64,000 nt of DNA. It comes from Puccinellia tenuiflora (lineage: Eukaryota; Streptophyta; Magnoliopsida; Poales; Poaceae). The position numbers were made by a program, and so were the translations under genes. Of this stretch, positions 55,166-64,000 are shown piece by piece (the stretch's first letter is position 1; every line of letters starts with the position of its first letter). Below the pieces are notes generated by a model. That model was not told where the DNA came from. It saw nothing but the letters and a program-made list of their open reading frames with translations, and made no database searches. The stretch lies in NCBI GenBank assembly GCA_012064385.1, contig QRDG01001520.1, positions 744,001 through 808,000 of the forward strand, given 5' to 3'.

Positions 55166-55466
55166 GACCCCCCGGAGACTCCGGGCACCCTCCGGTGATA
55201 CTCCGGAGGGGTATCCAGTACCGCACCACATCCTGGCGAAAGGCAGGGAAATCCAGGGACCGGAGACTCTGGCCCTGGCAGACCGGATACTCCGGCCTAG
55301 AATAGACCTGCAGCAAAACAAACTCTGCCAAATCTTCCCTTTTTGGTGGTTGATGCTTAGGGTAAAATTATGAAAATTAACCTGCAGCACATAGCATCAC
55401 ATTAGATGATCGCTAGTGTTGTTAACTAACACACAAAACCAATAGGGTTTAGGAAATGCTCTTTCA
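55166..55466 (-). mobile_element. truncated 5' LTR of the copia element
   Basis: Matches the last ~305 bp (plus orientation) of the 3' LTR; the other ~980 bp, the PBS and the start of gag are deleted. The junction lies near an ACTCCG block shared with the LTR, suggesting a microhomology-type deletion. Confidence 0.85.
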
Positions 55467-55471
55467 ACTGT

Positions 55472-55830
55472 CAAAATAATGTTGTGTGTAACAAGGCGGG
55501 ATCTGGACATCTTTTACAGGTTATTCATCGGGCTACGCATTGGATCCATGCGTGGTCCTGCCTTCTTACAGTACACTAGCAAGGACGTTTGGCTACTGGA
55601 TGCACTCGGTTGATGACGGTCGTTCGGGCTATCTATAATCAGGGTTGTTGGCGGCACACTTGTCGACTACAATATGTGTAGTTGTAACTCATTTGTGTGG
55701 CTACCATTTGTGATCCATGATATGTAAACTATTTGATTGTGGTTGTATTTGATTTAAACTTTGCAATAAAGAGGTTGTGTGCATAATTTTGATGCAAAGG
55801 CCAGGGTGCAGCCCCATTTCGAAAAAGCGT
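55472..55830 (+). pseudogene. LINE ORF2 fragment, 3' piece
   Basis: Continues the LINE broken at 45268 (CNKAGSGHLLQVIHRATHWIHAW in one frame). It then runs into a 3' UTR-like stretch with AATAAAG at 55767 and a short A-run near 55822. Orientation and order agree with one LINE split by the copia insertion. Confidence 0.6.
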
Positions 55831-57616
55831 GCATTTGTACCATTTGTATGGCATATAGTGATAGATATGAATGCTATTTACATCAATCTTGCTTGAATTC
55901 TAAATTCTTATATGATTGAGGGTATTTTCCTACAAAGTTCCTTAATATTTATATTTAATATTGGTAGGCAGAAAATCTCCTTTTTCTGATTTTGATGTTT
56001 GTCGGGCTTTCTGGACGTAAACAAAAAAACAAAAAAAAAAGTCCACACAATTTTTTTGGAAGGAAGTTCAACCATCATACGAGACCTACAGGAGGATCCA
56101 TGAGGATCCAGAGGAGGTCCTCGGAACGTCGGGCGCCACCAAGTGCCAAGGTGGGCGCCACACATCTCACCAACACCTCTGATGCCCCCCATCATGTTGG
56201 TCCGCTGGCGTCGCCAAGGAGAATACACCATCCTAGTCGATACCAACACCTCCTCGGCGTGAGGAGGATCTTATTCATCACCATCCCCACCACCAGCAAC
56301 GTCTCCATCTCCGTGATTGACATCACCCCCTCACAATTTGTGTAGATTGAAACACTGAGTAGCTGCCTAGTGATGTTCTAATGATAGGATTCGACTTTAT
56401 GCTATTTTTGTTGGTGAAACTTTACTTTTAGATTGTGTTGTATTTCATATGTCACTTGCTATGATCATATTTAATCGTTGTGGTTAGTTCTCCATGTTCT
56501 TGAGAACAGAGGATGAATTTTCCTGATTTCCCTATGGCATGTTATGAATGTTCGATAGAATTTTATGTCGTATTTGTGATTCTATGATGTTGATATGGAG
56601 GACACCACGATGGGCAAAAAATTATTGAATTTTTGCTTCTATTGGCATATTCTTACACATCATGTTACGAAGCAAGTGTTGCCTTCCACATGCTGAGGTA
56701 CTCACCTTGCAAATTTTGGGCATCCAACCTCACTTTACAAATTTTTGGGAGAAGTTGCACATCCAAAACAAGGTTGTGGGTATACAATGTATTTAATTTT
56801 TTTTGCATGGTAATACGTGTCTCATTTATAAAATAATTATCAAGTTCCAACACACATAAACACCGACCTTACAAAATTGAAAACATAGGATATAATCCTA
56901 TGCAAAAAAAAAAAAACCAGCGACTGTCCCTTTCCTTCGACACCACCAAAGTGGCCACCAAAGGAAAAGAAGACAAATCACCTCTTCACCGAGCTCGACG
57001 TGTCTCCATCGCTGATCTTCACTTTGCGAATCTCCAAAATAGTTTGTCATAAGCAAAACCATTGCCGTTGAAAGAATCAGACCGGGGAAACATGTTCCAG
57101 ACACGCCATCAAACTCTAGTTCTGGCACCCCCACACGACGACTACGTCGGAGGAGGAAACAAGAACTGTCAGCCTCCAACCACAAACCCAGCACAAGATG
57201 CACCATCTTCCATCTATCACCTGCCTACAAAACAGTCTGAATGTACTCCTGGATGAAAAAAACCTCCCTGCTACACCATGGCGTCGGAGACAACGCCGCA
57301 GCAACGGAGACAGAGCAGAATGAGAGACACGCCTCATGGAGTCGCCGCCACCGCCTCGCCAACACCATCTGTGGACCCTAACGTGCTCGATCTGAAGGAC
57401 CGGCTAGCCAACAACTCCGAGACGCCGTCACGAAGGACGTCGAGCTGTGGCAGATTTATTCGTCCGGTCATCGCTCCCACCACCCAACGACGCACCACAA
57501 CATGCAAATCCAAAGCCTAACTATAGAGCGGAAGAATGCCCCCTCCTACTGCCGGAGCAGCCATCGGAACGAGAGGGGACCAGCCCTGACCAGTGGAGAT
57601 CGGTGGAAGAAGATGG
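55831..57616. other. repetitive DNA, no gene recognised
   Basis: AT-rich to ~56900, then a segment (56900-57610) with GC-rich, gene-like words and ORFs up to 113 codons but no domain. The T-run and A-run near 56787 and 56905 suggest retroposed LINE-related sequence; I cannot place it in a family. Confidence 0.35.
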
Positions 57617-57999
57617 TGATACGTCCATTTTGCATCACTATTTTACATCATAATTTATCTTTATTCATTGATATATTTCATATTATGATGCAATACTTAT
57701 GTTATCTTATCCCATTTTGCATGTTTGGCAGTTATTGGAGACGCATCCGCCGGAGCCTGGAATCAGCTGGAAAAGTACCTATCAAGACACCTGACTTCGG
57801 AAGCCCCAAATATTTCAGGAAAATTCAGAGCATAATATTTCGGGAAATAAGTCACGGAGCCAAAAGGGGGCGAAGAGGCGAGCAATAGGGGGCAGGGGCG
57901 ACCCCCTGCCGCGGGTCCACCCTAGGCCGTGGGTGGGGCCCGCCCCTGGTCCCTGTGGCCCCTCTCCGGCTCCCCTTCGGCGTATTATTGACCCTTGAC

Positions 58000-58810
58000 C
58001 TAAAAAAAATTGAAAAAAAATCTGAATGTTGATAATGATTATTTATGCTAGTGTGCAAAATTTAAGTGTGAAATATTGTGTAGTTTAGTCTATGTAAAAA
58101 TGACAAATTTCGGGATCTAAGATCTAGATCTAGATCTAAAAAATTCGAATTTTTCAAGTTTTAGATAAAAAAGTGAAAAAAATCCTAGATGTCAACAATG
58201 ACATTTATTCTTATGTGCAAAATTTGAGTGTGTAATATTGTTTAGTTTGGTCTATGTAAAAATGACAAATTTCGGTATCTAATATCTAAATCTAGATCTA
58301 GATCTAAAAAATTTGAATTTTTCAAGTTTTAGATAAAAATTTGAAAAAAAATTTGTATGTCAACAGTGAATATTTATTCTTATGTGCAAAATTTGAGTGT
58401 GAAATATTGTGTAGTTTGGTCTATGTAAAAATGACAAATTTCGGGATCTAATATCTAGATCTAGATCTAGATCTAAAAAATTCGAATTTTTCAAGTTTTA
58501 GATAAAAATGTGAAAAAAATCCTGTATGTCACCAATGAACATTTATTCTTATGTGCAAAATTTGAATGTGAAATATTGTGTAGTTTGGTCTGTGTAGAAA
58601 TGACAAATTTTTGGATATGAGATCTAGATCTAAACACTACAAAAAAATTCGAATTTTTTCAATTTTTGAAAAAAAAGTGAAAAAAATTCCGAATGTTGAT
58701 AATGATTATTTACAATAGTGTGCAAAATTTTAGTGTGAAATATTGTATAGTTTGGTCTGTGTAAAAATGACAAATTTGTGAATCTCAGATTTAACGCTAT
58801 TTAACGAGAT
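58000..58810. repeat. ~168-bp tandem array, 4-5 units
   Basis: Units contain GTGCAAAATTTGAGTGTGAA, TAGTTTGGTCTATGTAAAAA, TGACAAATTTCGGGATCTAA, runs of GATCTA and AATTTTTCAAGTTTTAGATA. GTGCAAAATTT recurs near 58053, 58217, 58386, 58554 and 58720 (periods 164-169). Non-coding. Confidence 0.88.
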
Positions 58811-58867
58811 TTAAACTACAAGTGTGTTATAATTTGTCCCCAAAATTATAGAAAAATTTAGCGAGGG

Positions 58868-58965
58868 CTTCCCGTAATCTTCAGTCTAAGGTTGAAGCAG
58901 GGGGGTTTCGGACGGGGTTTCGGACGGGGTTTAGTGCTTCCGGGGTTTCGGACGGGGTTTAGGGT
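58868..58965. repeat. GGGGTTTCGGAC / GGGTTTAGGGTTT short repeats
   Basis: GGGGTTTCGGAC is repeated several times, with one GGGGTTTAGGGTTTCAG that looks telomere-like but is too short and degenerate to be an interstitial telomere. Confidence 0.6.
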
Positions 58966-58967
58966 TT

Positions 58968-59560
58968 CAGTGAGCTAGGGTTGAGCATAAATAATTTAGA
59001 AAAAAACAAATAAATATGAAACTTTCGCTCACTGTACTTATGCAGCTACGTTGCTAAAAAAAATAAAACTTGTTATATCCACAGTTAAATGAAAAACATT
59101 CACACAATTCAAGCTATCGATGGAATGAGCTAGGGTTGAGCACAACTAATTCAAAAAAAATCAAAACAACATACAACCAGCGCACATGGTCTACTTATGC
59201 AACTAAGTTGCTATAAAAAAATATAAAACTTGTTATATCCATATTTCAATTCCAACATTCACACGTTCACGATATCGATGGAATGAGCTAGGGTTGAGCA
59301 TAAGTAATTCAAAAAAAATCAAAAAAATATAAAACCAGCGCACATGGTCTACTTACAGGACATAGTTATCAAAAAAATATAAACTTTGATTTTGAGTCGG
59401 TCAACGGTTTTGTGCAAAGTTTGACCAAACATTCAAATGAGCACAAATAATTCAAAAAAATCAAAATAACATAAAACCAGCGCACATGGTCTACTTACAT
59501 GACGTAGTTATGAAAAAAAATATAAACTTGGTATATGAGTATTTTCATGAGAAATCCTTC
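58968..59560. repeat. ~157-bp tandem array, ~4 units
   Basis: GAGCTAGGGTTGAGCA recurs at 58971, 59129 and 59285 with a degenerate fourth near 59437; shared words are CCAGCGCACATGGTCTACTT and CATTCACAC. Different from the 168-bp array next to it. Confidence 0.85.
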
Positions 59561-61609
59561 ACACAAATGACTTACCACGAACGAAGTTGTAGAGAGTTCA
59601 AGGAAGTGAGAGAGGGTTTGATGTTTTGAAAATTTAAAAAAATTGAAAAAATCACCAAAGCTTCATTTTGATGTGACTAAGAATGACCCAGGCTTAGTTT
59701 TTCATTTTGGTATTTAAAACTTGTTTAAATGTTGGTCAAACTTGGGTTTGACCAATTTTGAAATAATCATAAAATATTCATAAAACTTCAAAAAAATGAA
59801 AATCCAGTGCACATGGTCTTAGTTTACTAACAGCTCCAACTGATAAATAAGGTCTAGATATATATCAAACAAGAAATGCTTCAATATGGTGTGAAATCTC
59901 ATATCTCAAACTATGAACTCTCATGTGTGAAGAGAGGTGGTTTATGTTTTGAGAAATGACTCCATATTGGTCAAGGACACTATATTAGTGCAATAGATGT
60001 TAACCCTAGAGTTTGAGATCATTTGGAGAAGGTCGAAAAAATGACAGGATTAGAAATGGGGCTGTTTGGGCTACCTTTGGGGCTCTTTTGTAGCTCATTT
60101 TGGTGGATATTGCTGCATTTTCATGCAATGCTTGAATCTCACACCTTGGCTATACCATATTGATGCATTACCATGAGTGTGTGAAATATACCATGAGTGT
60201 GTGAAATATGGCCTCGTTTCGACAAACTATGTCATGGTTTCCCATTTATTTGATTTTTTTTATTCAATTCAAAGGATTTACACCTACTTATCTACCTAAA
60301 AAGTGAACCCTTTTTCTAAGTGGGTAAAAATGGCATATTCAAGTAGCCCTCTAACTATTTGACAAGGTTTTACATTATGAAAAATTCATTTGCCTACTCA
60401 AACATGGCAATGCCATTTGGACCAGAAATGTTTTTCACAAAATCGCAATATAGAAAGTTCCAAACTAGCGAAACCTTATAACTACAAAGTTGTAGTATTT
60501 CCCATTTGGCGCACAAAGATATAAAGTTTTCTTCCTAAATCATTAGGAATATCCCGGAACGCACTGATGCCGACATGGCCATGTCCAGAGCACGCCCACA
60601 AGGTGCTCGACAAAATACCGACGGCGCCGCCCAGTCGTGGTCGTCGGATAAGCCATCCCTCGCGCATAAAAACTTGCCCGATAGGACCATATGCTCTCGT
60701 GGAACAAAATAGAGTGGATTTAGAGGTCGGGGGAGGTCATAAGGAAGCAAATCGAGCACGGCGACCTTCGGTCGGAGGCGAGGAAGACGGCGTCGATCCC
60801 GACGTTTTAGTCCATCCCGGCTCGCGTCCTTTCGCGTGGAGGAATAGTAGGACCCGGCGGAGCCCAATGTGGAACTGGTTCGAGTTGGGGCAGTCGGAAT
60901 CAGCTCATCCCCTTCACCACCGGCCGAAGCTCGCCGCGGATGATATCGAGCGCCTTAGAGATCCTCCGCCCTAATTGATAATACTAGAGCGACTAGGGTG
61001 AGCAACTGATCCTCATATGCATCTTTTCCCTGTCGCTTGCCTCCTGAGGTTGTCGTGGACGGCGAAGACCGCGGGGTGGAGCTCCGGGTGAGGGAGACGA
61101 CCATGAGCGGATGGAGCGTCGTGGACGGAGAAGCCAGCACTTGAAGCGGCAGTTGGAGCAGGACACCACCGCAACGCACGCCGCCGCCGTTTCGGCCGCG
61201 CCGCCCTCGCTCCGCCGGCGTCGAGGTCGGCTCTGCTCCGGTGTCGAGGGCCGCCGGCATGGCCAGAACTGTTTTTCTATTTCCCTTCGTTGCCTTTTTT
61301 TTACTTTCCTTTTGTTGCCTTGGTCCCACGTTTAAGAGAGAGAAAGGTGGGTGTGTTTGTTTATTTTCAGCAAGGGCATGTGGGTCCCACTCATCAGCAG
61401 CTAACGGTCAATGCATTGACCCGACTGAAATTATTAAATCCATGACATGTGGGTCCCACCCGTCAGAAGTTAACGGTCAAACGGAATGGACTTCAGACTT
61501 GCCGTTTGGCAGTAGCTGCGACCGAACTAAGGGCAAAACTGAGCACGATTCGGAACTAGGGGCAAAAATGAGTTCAACGTGGCTGCTAAGGGCAATCCAT
61601 TAAATGACC
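59561..61609. other. unclassified part of the insertion inside the solo LTR
   Basis: AT-rich to ~60540, then GC-rich (60560-61260) with ORFs up to 135 codons lacking domains. The last 350 bp hold TGGGTCCCAC twice, GTTAACGGTCAA-type words and AGGGGCAAAAATGAG, which recall Mutator-like terminal regions carrying captured gene pieces. No matching left terminus was found, so the class is open. Confidence 0.35.
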
Positions 61610-61853
61610 CCTCTTTTATTTACTTGTTCTTTATTTGTTCTTTAAATCAAAAATCAAAAAACATTTCTCTTTTAGTGCTTGCAGTGAAACCTTGCTGAAA
61701 ACCACTTGTCAACACCTTCTGCTCCTCGTTGGGTTCTACACTCTTACTTATCGAAAGTACTACGATAGATCCCCTATACTTGTGGGTCATCAGATGGCCT
61801 CCTAGTCGCTGGCTATGAGAAACGCTTTTTGGGAGTAGTTGCACATCCAAGAC

Positions 61854-62009
61854 TGTTAATGTAAACTAGATAGAGAGATAAGTGCAGAATTAGTTGTAAC
61901 AAACTAACCGTGTAATCCCCATGTATTTCCTGGTATATATATGAGAAGGCAGGCCGCACGTTAGTGTTGTGCCGTATCCTAAGTTTTCTGTTCCTCTAGT
62001 TTATTTTCA
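61854..62009 (+). mobile_element. 5' LTR (156 bp) of copia element
   Basis: TGTTAATGTAAACTAG ... AGTTTATTTTCA, with TATATATATGAGA at 61935-61947 as likely TATA box. The PBS follows without gap, which fixes the right boundary. Confidence 0.8.
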
Positions 62010-62022
62010 TGGTATCAGAGCC
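62010..62022 (+). other. primer-binding site (initiator tRNA-Met)
   Basis: TGGTATCAGAGCC directly after the LTR is the standard copia PBS complementary to the initiator methionine tRNA 3' end. Confidence 0.92.
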
Positions 62023-62056
62023 AATCTTCTAAGATCCAATCTAACATCTGCCCGTC

Positions 62057-63110
62057 ATGTCTTCTTCCGCCCAAACCTCCGATGCAATCAACCACGTCCT
62101 ATCTTCCCTTGCTTCAATTATGGCTGGGCATACTCTCTCCTCCACTCCGGCGATGCCTGTCGTCCCCAACTTGGCTCAATCCGTCACTGCCAGGCTCTCG
62201 GGGGAAAACTACATCCTCTGAAAGGCGCAAGTTGTCCCCGTCCTGCGTGGCACCAACCTCATGGGATTCCTTGATGGAACCACGCCGTGTCCAGCCAAGA
62301 TGATCTCGGAGCGCGTGGATGGCTCCAATGTTCAGGTGCCCAATCTGGAGTGTCTCCGGTGGGTGCAAACTGATCAGCTCCTCATGGCTGGTCTGCTGTC
62401 AACGCTTACTGTAGAGGTCCTCGGATCAGTGACGATGCTCAAGTCGTCAAGTGACGCCTGGAGCACGCTGGAGAACATGTTCTCCGCGGCCACGACCTCC
62501 AAGGTTCTGCAACTTCGTATGCAACTGTCTCAGTTGGCCAAGGGCGAGATGTACGCTCCAGCCTACTTTCAGAAAGTCAAAAGTCTCACCGATGCCATGT
62601 CAGCCATTGGGAAGCCTCTAGAGGACGAGGAGATTGTTGCTTATCTCCGGTCAGGTCTCGGTGAAGAATATGATTCTCTTGTGGACTCCATCGCCGCACG
62701 GCCTGACGCACCAAAGCTCAGTGAGGTGTATGGTATGTTTATCAACCGCAACACGCGTGTACAGATGCTCAGCAGTGTTGCGTAACTGAACCTGGACAGG
62801 TCTACAAACTTTTCCTCTCGTGGAGGCCGTGGAGGCCATGGTGGCGGACGAGGTAGTCGTGGTGGAGGCTACAATGGAGCAAATGGAGGCCGGTCACACG
62901 GTCAAGGAGGAGGTGGCCGAGGCAATGGTGGCAATGGTCACCGTGGTGGTCGACGGTGATGGTGGTCGAGGCTACCATAACAACGGAGGGCGTGGCAATG
63001 GCTACAATAACAATGGTGCTGGTGGTGGTGCACGGCCGCAGTGCCAGATCTGTGGCCGCATGGGTCACATCGCCCTAAAGTTCTATGATCGATTCGATCA
63101 TTCGTTCTAG
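62057..63110 (+). pseudogene. copia gag, multiple stops
   Basis: Starts at ATG 62057 (MSSSAQTSDAINHVLSSLAS). In-frame stops lie at 62219-62221 (just after GENYIL), 62783-62785 and 62957-62959. Between them are the gag core (QTDQLLMAGLLSTLT, LQLRMQLSQLAKGEM, VKSLTDAMSAIGKPLEDEE) and a Gly/Arg-rich RNA-binding stretch. A frameshift in that stretch leads to a zinc knuckle CQICGRMGHIALKF whose last Cys is replaced by Phe, then TAG at 63108-63110. Gag would have packaged element RNA. Confidence 0.85.
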
Positions 63111-64000
63111 CCTGAAGATCCACGCACCGCGAACTACTCCAACAGCACCGCCGGCTACAACATCGACAATCAGTGGTACATCGACACTGGTGCCACTGAT
63201 CACATCACCCACGACGTTGACCGACTCTCCGTCCGCGAGCGCTACAACGGGAAGGAGCAGATTCAAACCGCTAATGGTTCAGGTATGCCGATTCTCCACA
63301 TTGGTAGCTCTCAGTTGACAACTCCTCGCAAAAATCTTCGTCTCACCAATATTCTTCATACACCTCATGCGTCGAAACACCTTCTATCAGTTCATAAGTT
63401 CACTCGTGACAACAATGTGTTTTTTGAGTTTCATCCCTTTTATTTTCTTATCAAGGATCGTACAACGAGGAGGGTTCTACTTCACGGAACGTGTGAGAAA
63501 GGCCTCTACCCCATTGATCCATCTCGGTGTGCGTTGTCTGCCGAGGCTATGCAAGTGGCCAAGCTATCTTCCTCACAGTGGCATCGACGATTGCGTCATC
63601 CCTCCTCCACCGTAGTAAATCGAGTCGTTCATGATTATGGTCTGTCTTTTGTTTCCGATTCAAACAATGTAGTTTGTGATGCGTGTCAGATGGGCAAGTC
63701 TCATCAGCTTCCTTTTCCATCATCAAATAATGTTGCATCAGCACATCTTGAACTTATTCATTCCGATATGTGGGGCCCGGCAATTGTTTCTTCCGGTGGT
63801 TACAAATACTATGTCACGTTTATTGATTCCTATAGCACTTTACTTGGGTGTATTTGTTGAAACGAAAATCTGAGGTAACTAGTGTGTTTATTCGTTTTTC
63901 GTACACAAATTTAACGCACTCTTGATCGCAAGATCCTTTGCCTCCAAAGTGATTGGGGGGGGGGGTGAATATCAGGGACTCCACTCGTACCTTAGTGATC
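63111..64000 (+). pseudogene. copia pol: protease and integrase N-terminal part
   Basis: The frame continues after the gag stop. WYIDTGATDHIT is the aspartic protease active site. SSSQWHRRLRHPS and VCDACQMGKSHQLPF form the GAG-pre-integrase/zinc-binding region. LELIHSDMWGPA carries the first Asp of the integrase core. The frame breaks near 63838 and the ORF ends at 63858-63860. Integrase sequence goes on in another frame (LLKRKSEVTSVF), and the second Asp region is disturbed by an expanded G-run at 63955-63965. The rest is outside the window. Confidence 0.82.

Larger units (their letters stand above)
45269..55466 (-). mobile_element. Sirevirus-like copia retrotransposon, defective (TSD ACTGT)
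   Basis: 10,198 bp. Starts TGAAAGGATCG and ends GCTCTTTCA, flanked by ACTGT at 45264-45268 and 55467-55471, and it splits a LINE remnant. Order on the minus strand: truncated 5' LTR, gag, protease, integrase, RT-RNase H (copia order), spacer, env-like ORF, polypurine tract, 3' LTR. The extra ORF after RNase H places it near Sirevirus/Maximus-type copia elements (inference). gag, pol and the extra ORF are all broken, and the PBS is deleted, so it cannot move by itself. Confidence 0.92.
57617..61792 (+). mobile_element. solo gypsy LTR split by a later insertion (TSD GATGG)
   Basis: Starts TGATACGTCCATTTTGCATC and ends CTTGTGGGTCATCA, flanked by GATGG at 57612-57616 and 61793-61797. Only 57617-~58012 and ~61610-61792 are LTR-like; the right part has GTTGGGTTCTACACTCTTAC and GATCCCCTATACTTGTGGG, typical 3' ends of Fatima/Sabrina-type LTRs. 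About 3.6 kb of unrelated DNA lies between, and the middle of the LTR seems lost. Confidence 0.75.
61854..64000 (+). mobile_element. short-LTR copia retrotransposon, 5' part
   Basis: LTR, PBS, gag, protease and integrase start in copia order on the plus strand. The element runs off the right edge. Stops and frameshifts in gag and integrase show it is degenerate. Confidence 0.88.

Noticed and set aside
58868..58965. Interstitial telomere repeat
   Set aside because: Only one TTTAGGG-like unit; the rest is GGGGTTTCGGAC.
60567..60974. 135-codon plus-strand ORF as a gene
   Set aside because: No recognisable domain; overlapping minus-strand ORFs of similar size; sits in an unclassified repeat.

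Overview
The window looks like a TE-dense chromosome segment of a temperate grass, most likely a Triticeae species (wheat, barley, Aegilops group). The evidence is the mix of elements: Stowaway MITEs with CTCCCTCCGT-type ends, CACTA ends with GCCGACGGC repeats, TGATACGTC-type gypsy LTRs, a Sirevirus-like copia element with an extra 3' ORF, and L1-type LINEs. The assignment rests on recognising families, not on a search. Only one gene is confidently a host gene: a flowering-promoting-factor-1-like (FPF1-like) single-exon gene at 9588-9926 (+). A second intact ORF (31596-32459, -) and an intact LINE ORF2 (33718-37983, -) are carried by mobile elements.

Layout. 1-2145: the gag/PBS/LTR end of a minus-strand gypsy element abutting a CACTA terminus that holds a 5S-rRNA-like segment. 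2811-3369: three related Harbinger-type MITEs side by side. 4504-7842: a ~1.5 kb tandem duplication (2.2 copies) carrying RNase-H-like pseudogene fragments. 8905-11590: the FPF1-like gene flanked by Stowaway MITEs. 11865-15500: a Harbinger-like cargo element interrupted by a gypsy element, whose gag is itself interrupted by a CACTA-like end. 15500-20260: satellites, MITEs and degenerate repeats.

20260-31000: a four-level nest. A degenerate cargo-gene element contains a hAT-like element (20646-29809, ~7-bp TSD). That contains a complete, young, apparently non-coding LTR retrotransposon (21156-29463, TSD GGCGG), which contains a 3.9 kb solo LTR (24416-28312, TSD GCAGG). 31360-32897: a complete Harbinger-like element with an intact non-transposase ORF and a TATA box. 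33668-38533: a LINE with 13-bp TSDs. 39460-42525: a diverged ~2 kb direct duplication. 44770-55830: a LINE ORF2 remnant split by a 10.2 kb minus-strand Sirevirus-like copia element (TSD ACTGT) with broken gag, pol and env-like genes and a deleted 5' LTR/PBS. 57617-61792: a solo gypsy LTR (TSD GATGG) split by 3.6 kb of satellite-rich DNA. 61854-64000: the 5' part of a short-LTR copia element that runs off the window.

I found no operon-like or defence-like system. The most unusual items are the TIR elements that share one terminal cassette but carry different cargo ORFs, an 88-bp array in which every unit holds two inverted repeats, and the 5S-like promoter segment next to a CACTA end. The FPF1-like gene acts alone; the other coding sequences serve, or once served, transposition. 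All alignments and identities are by eye.
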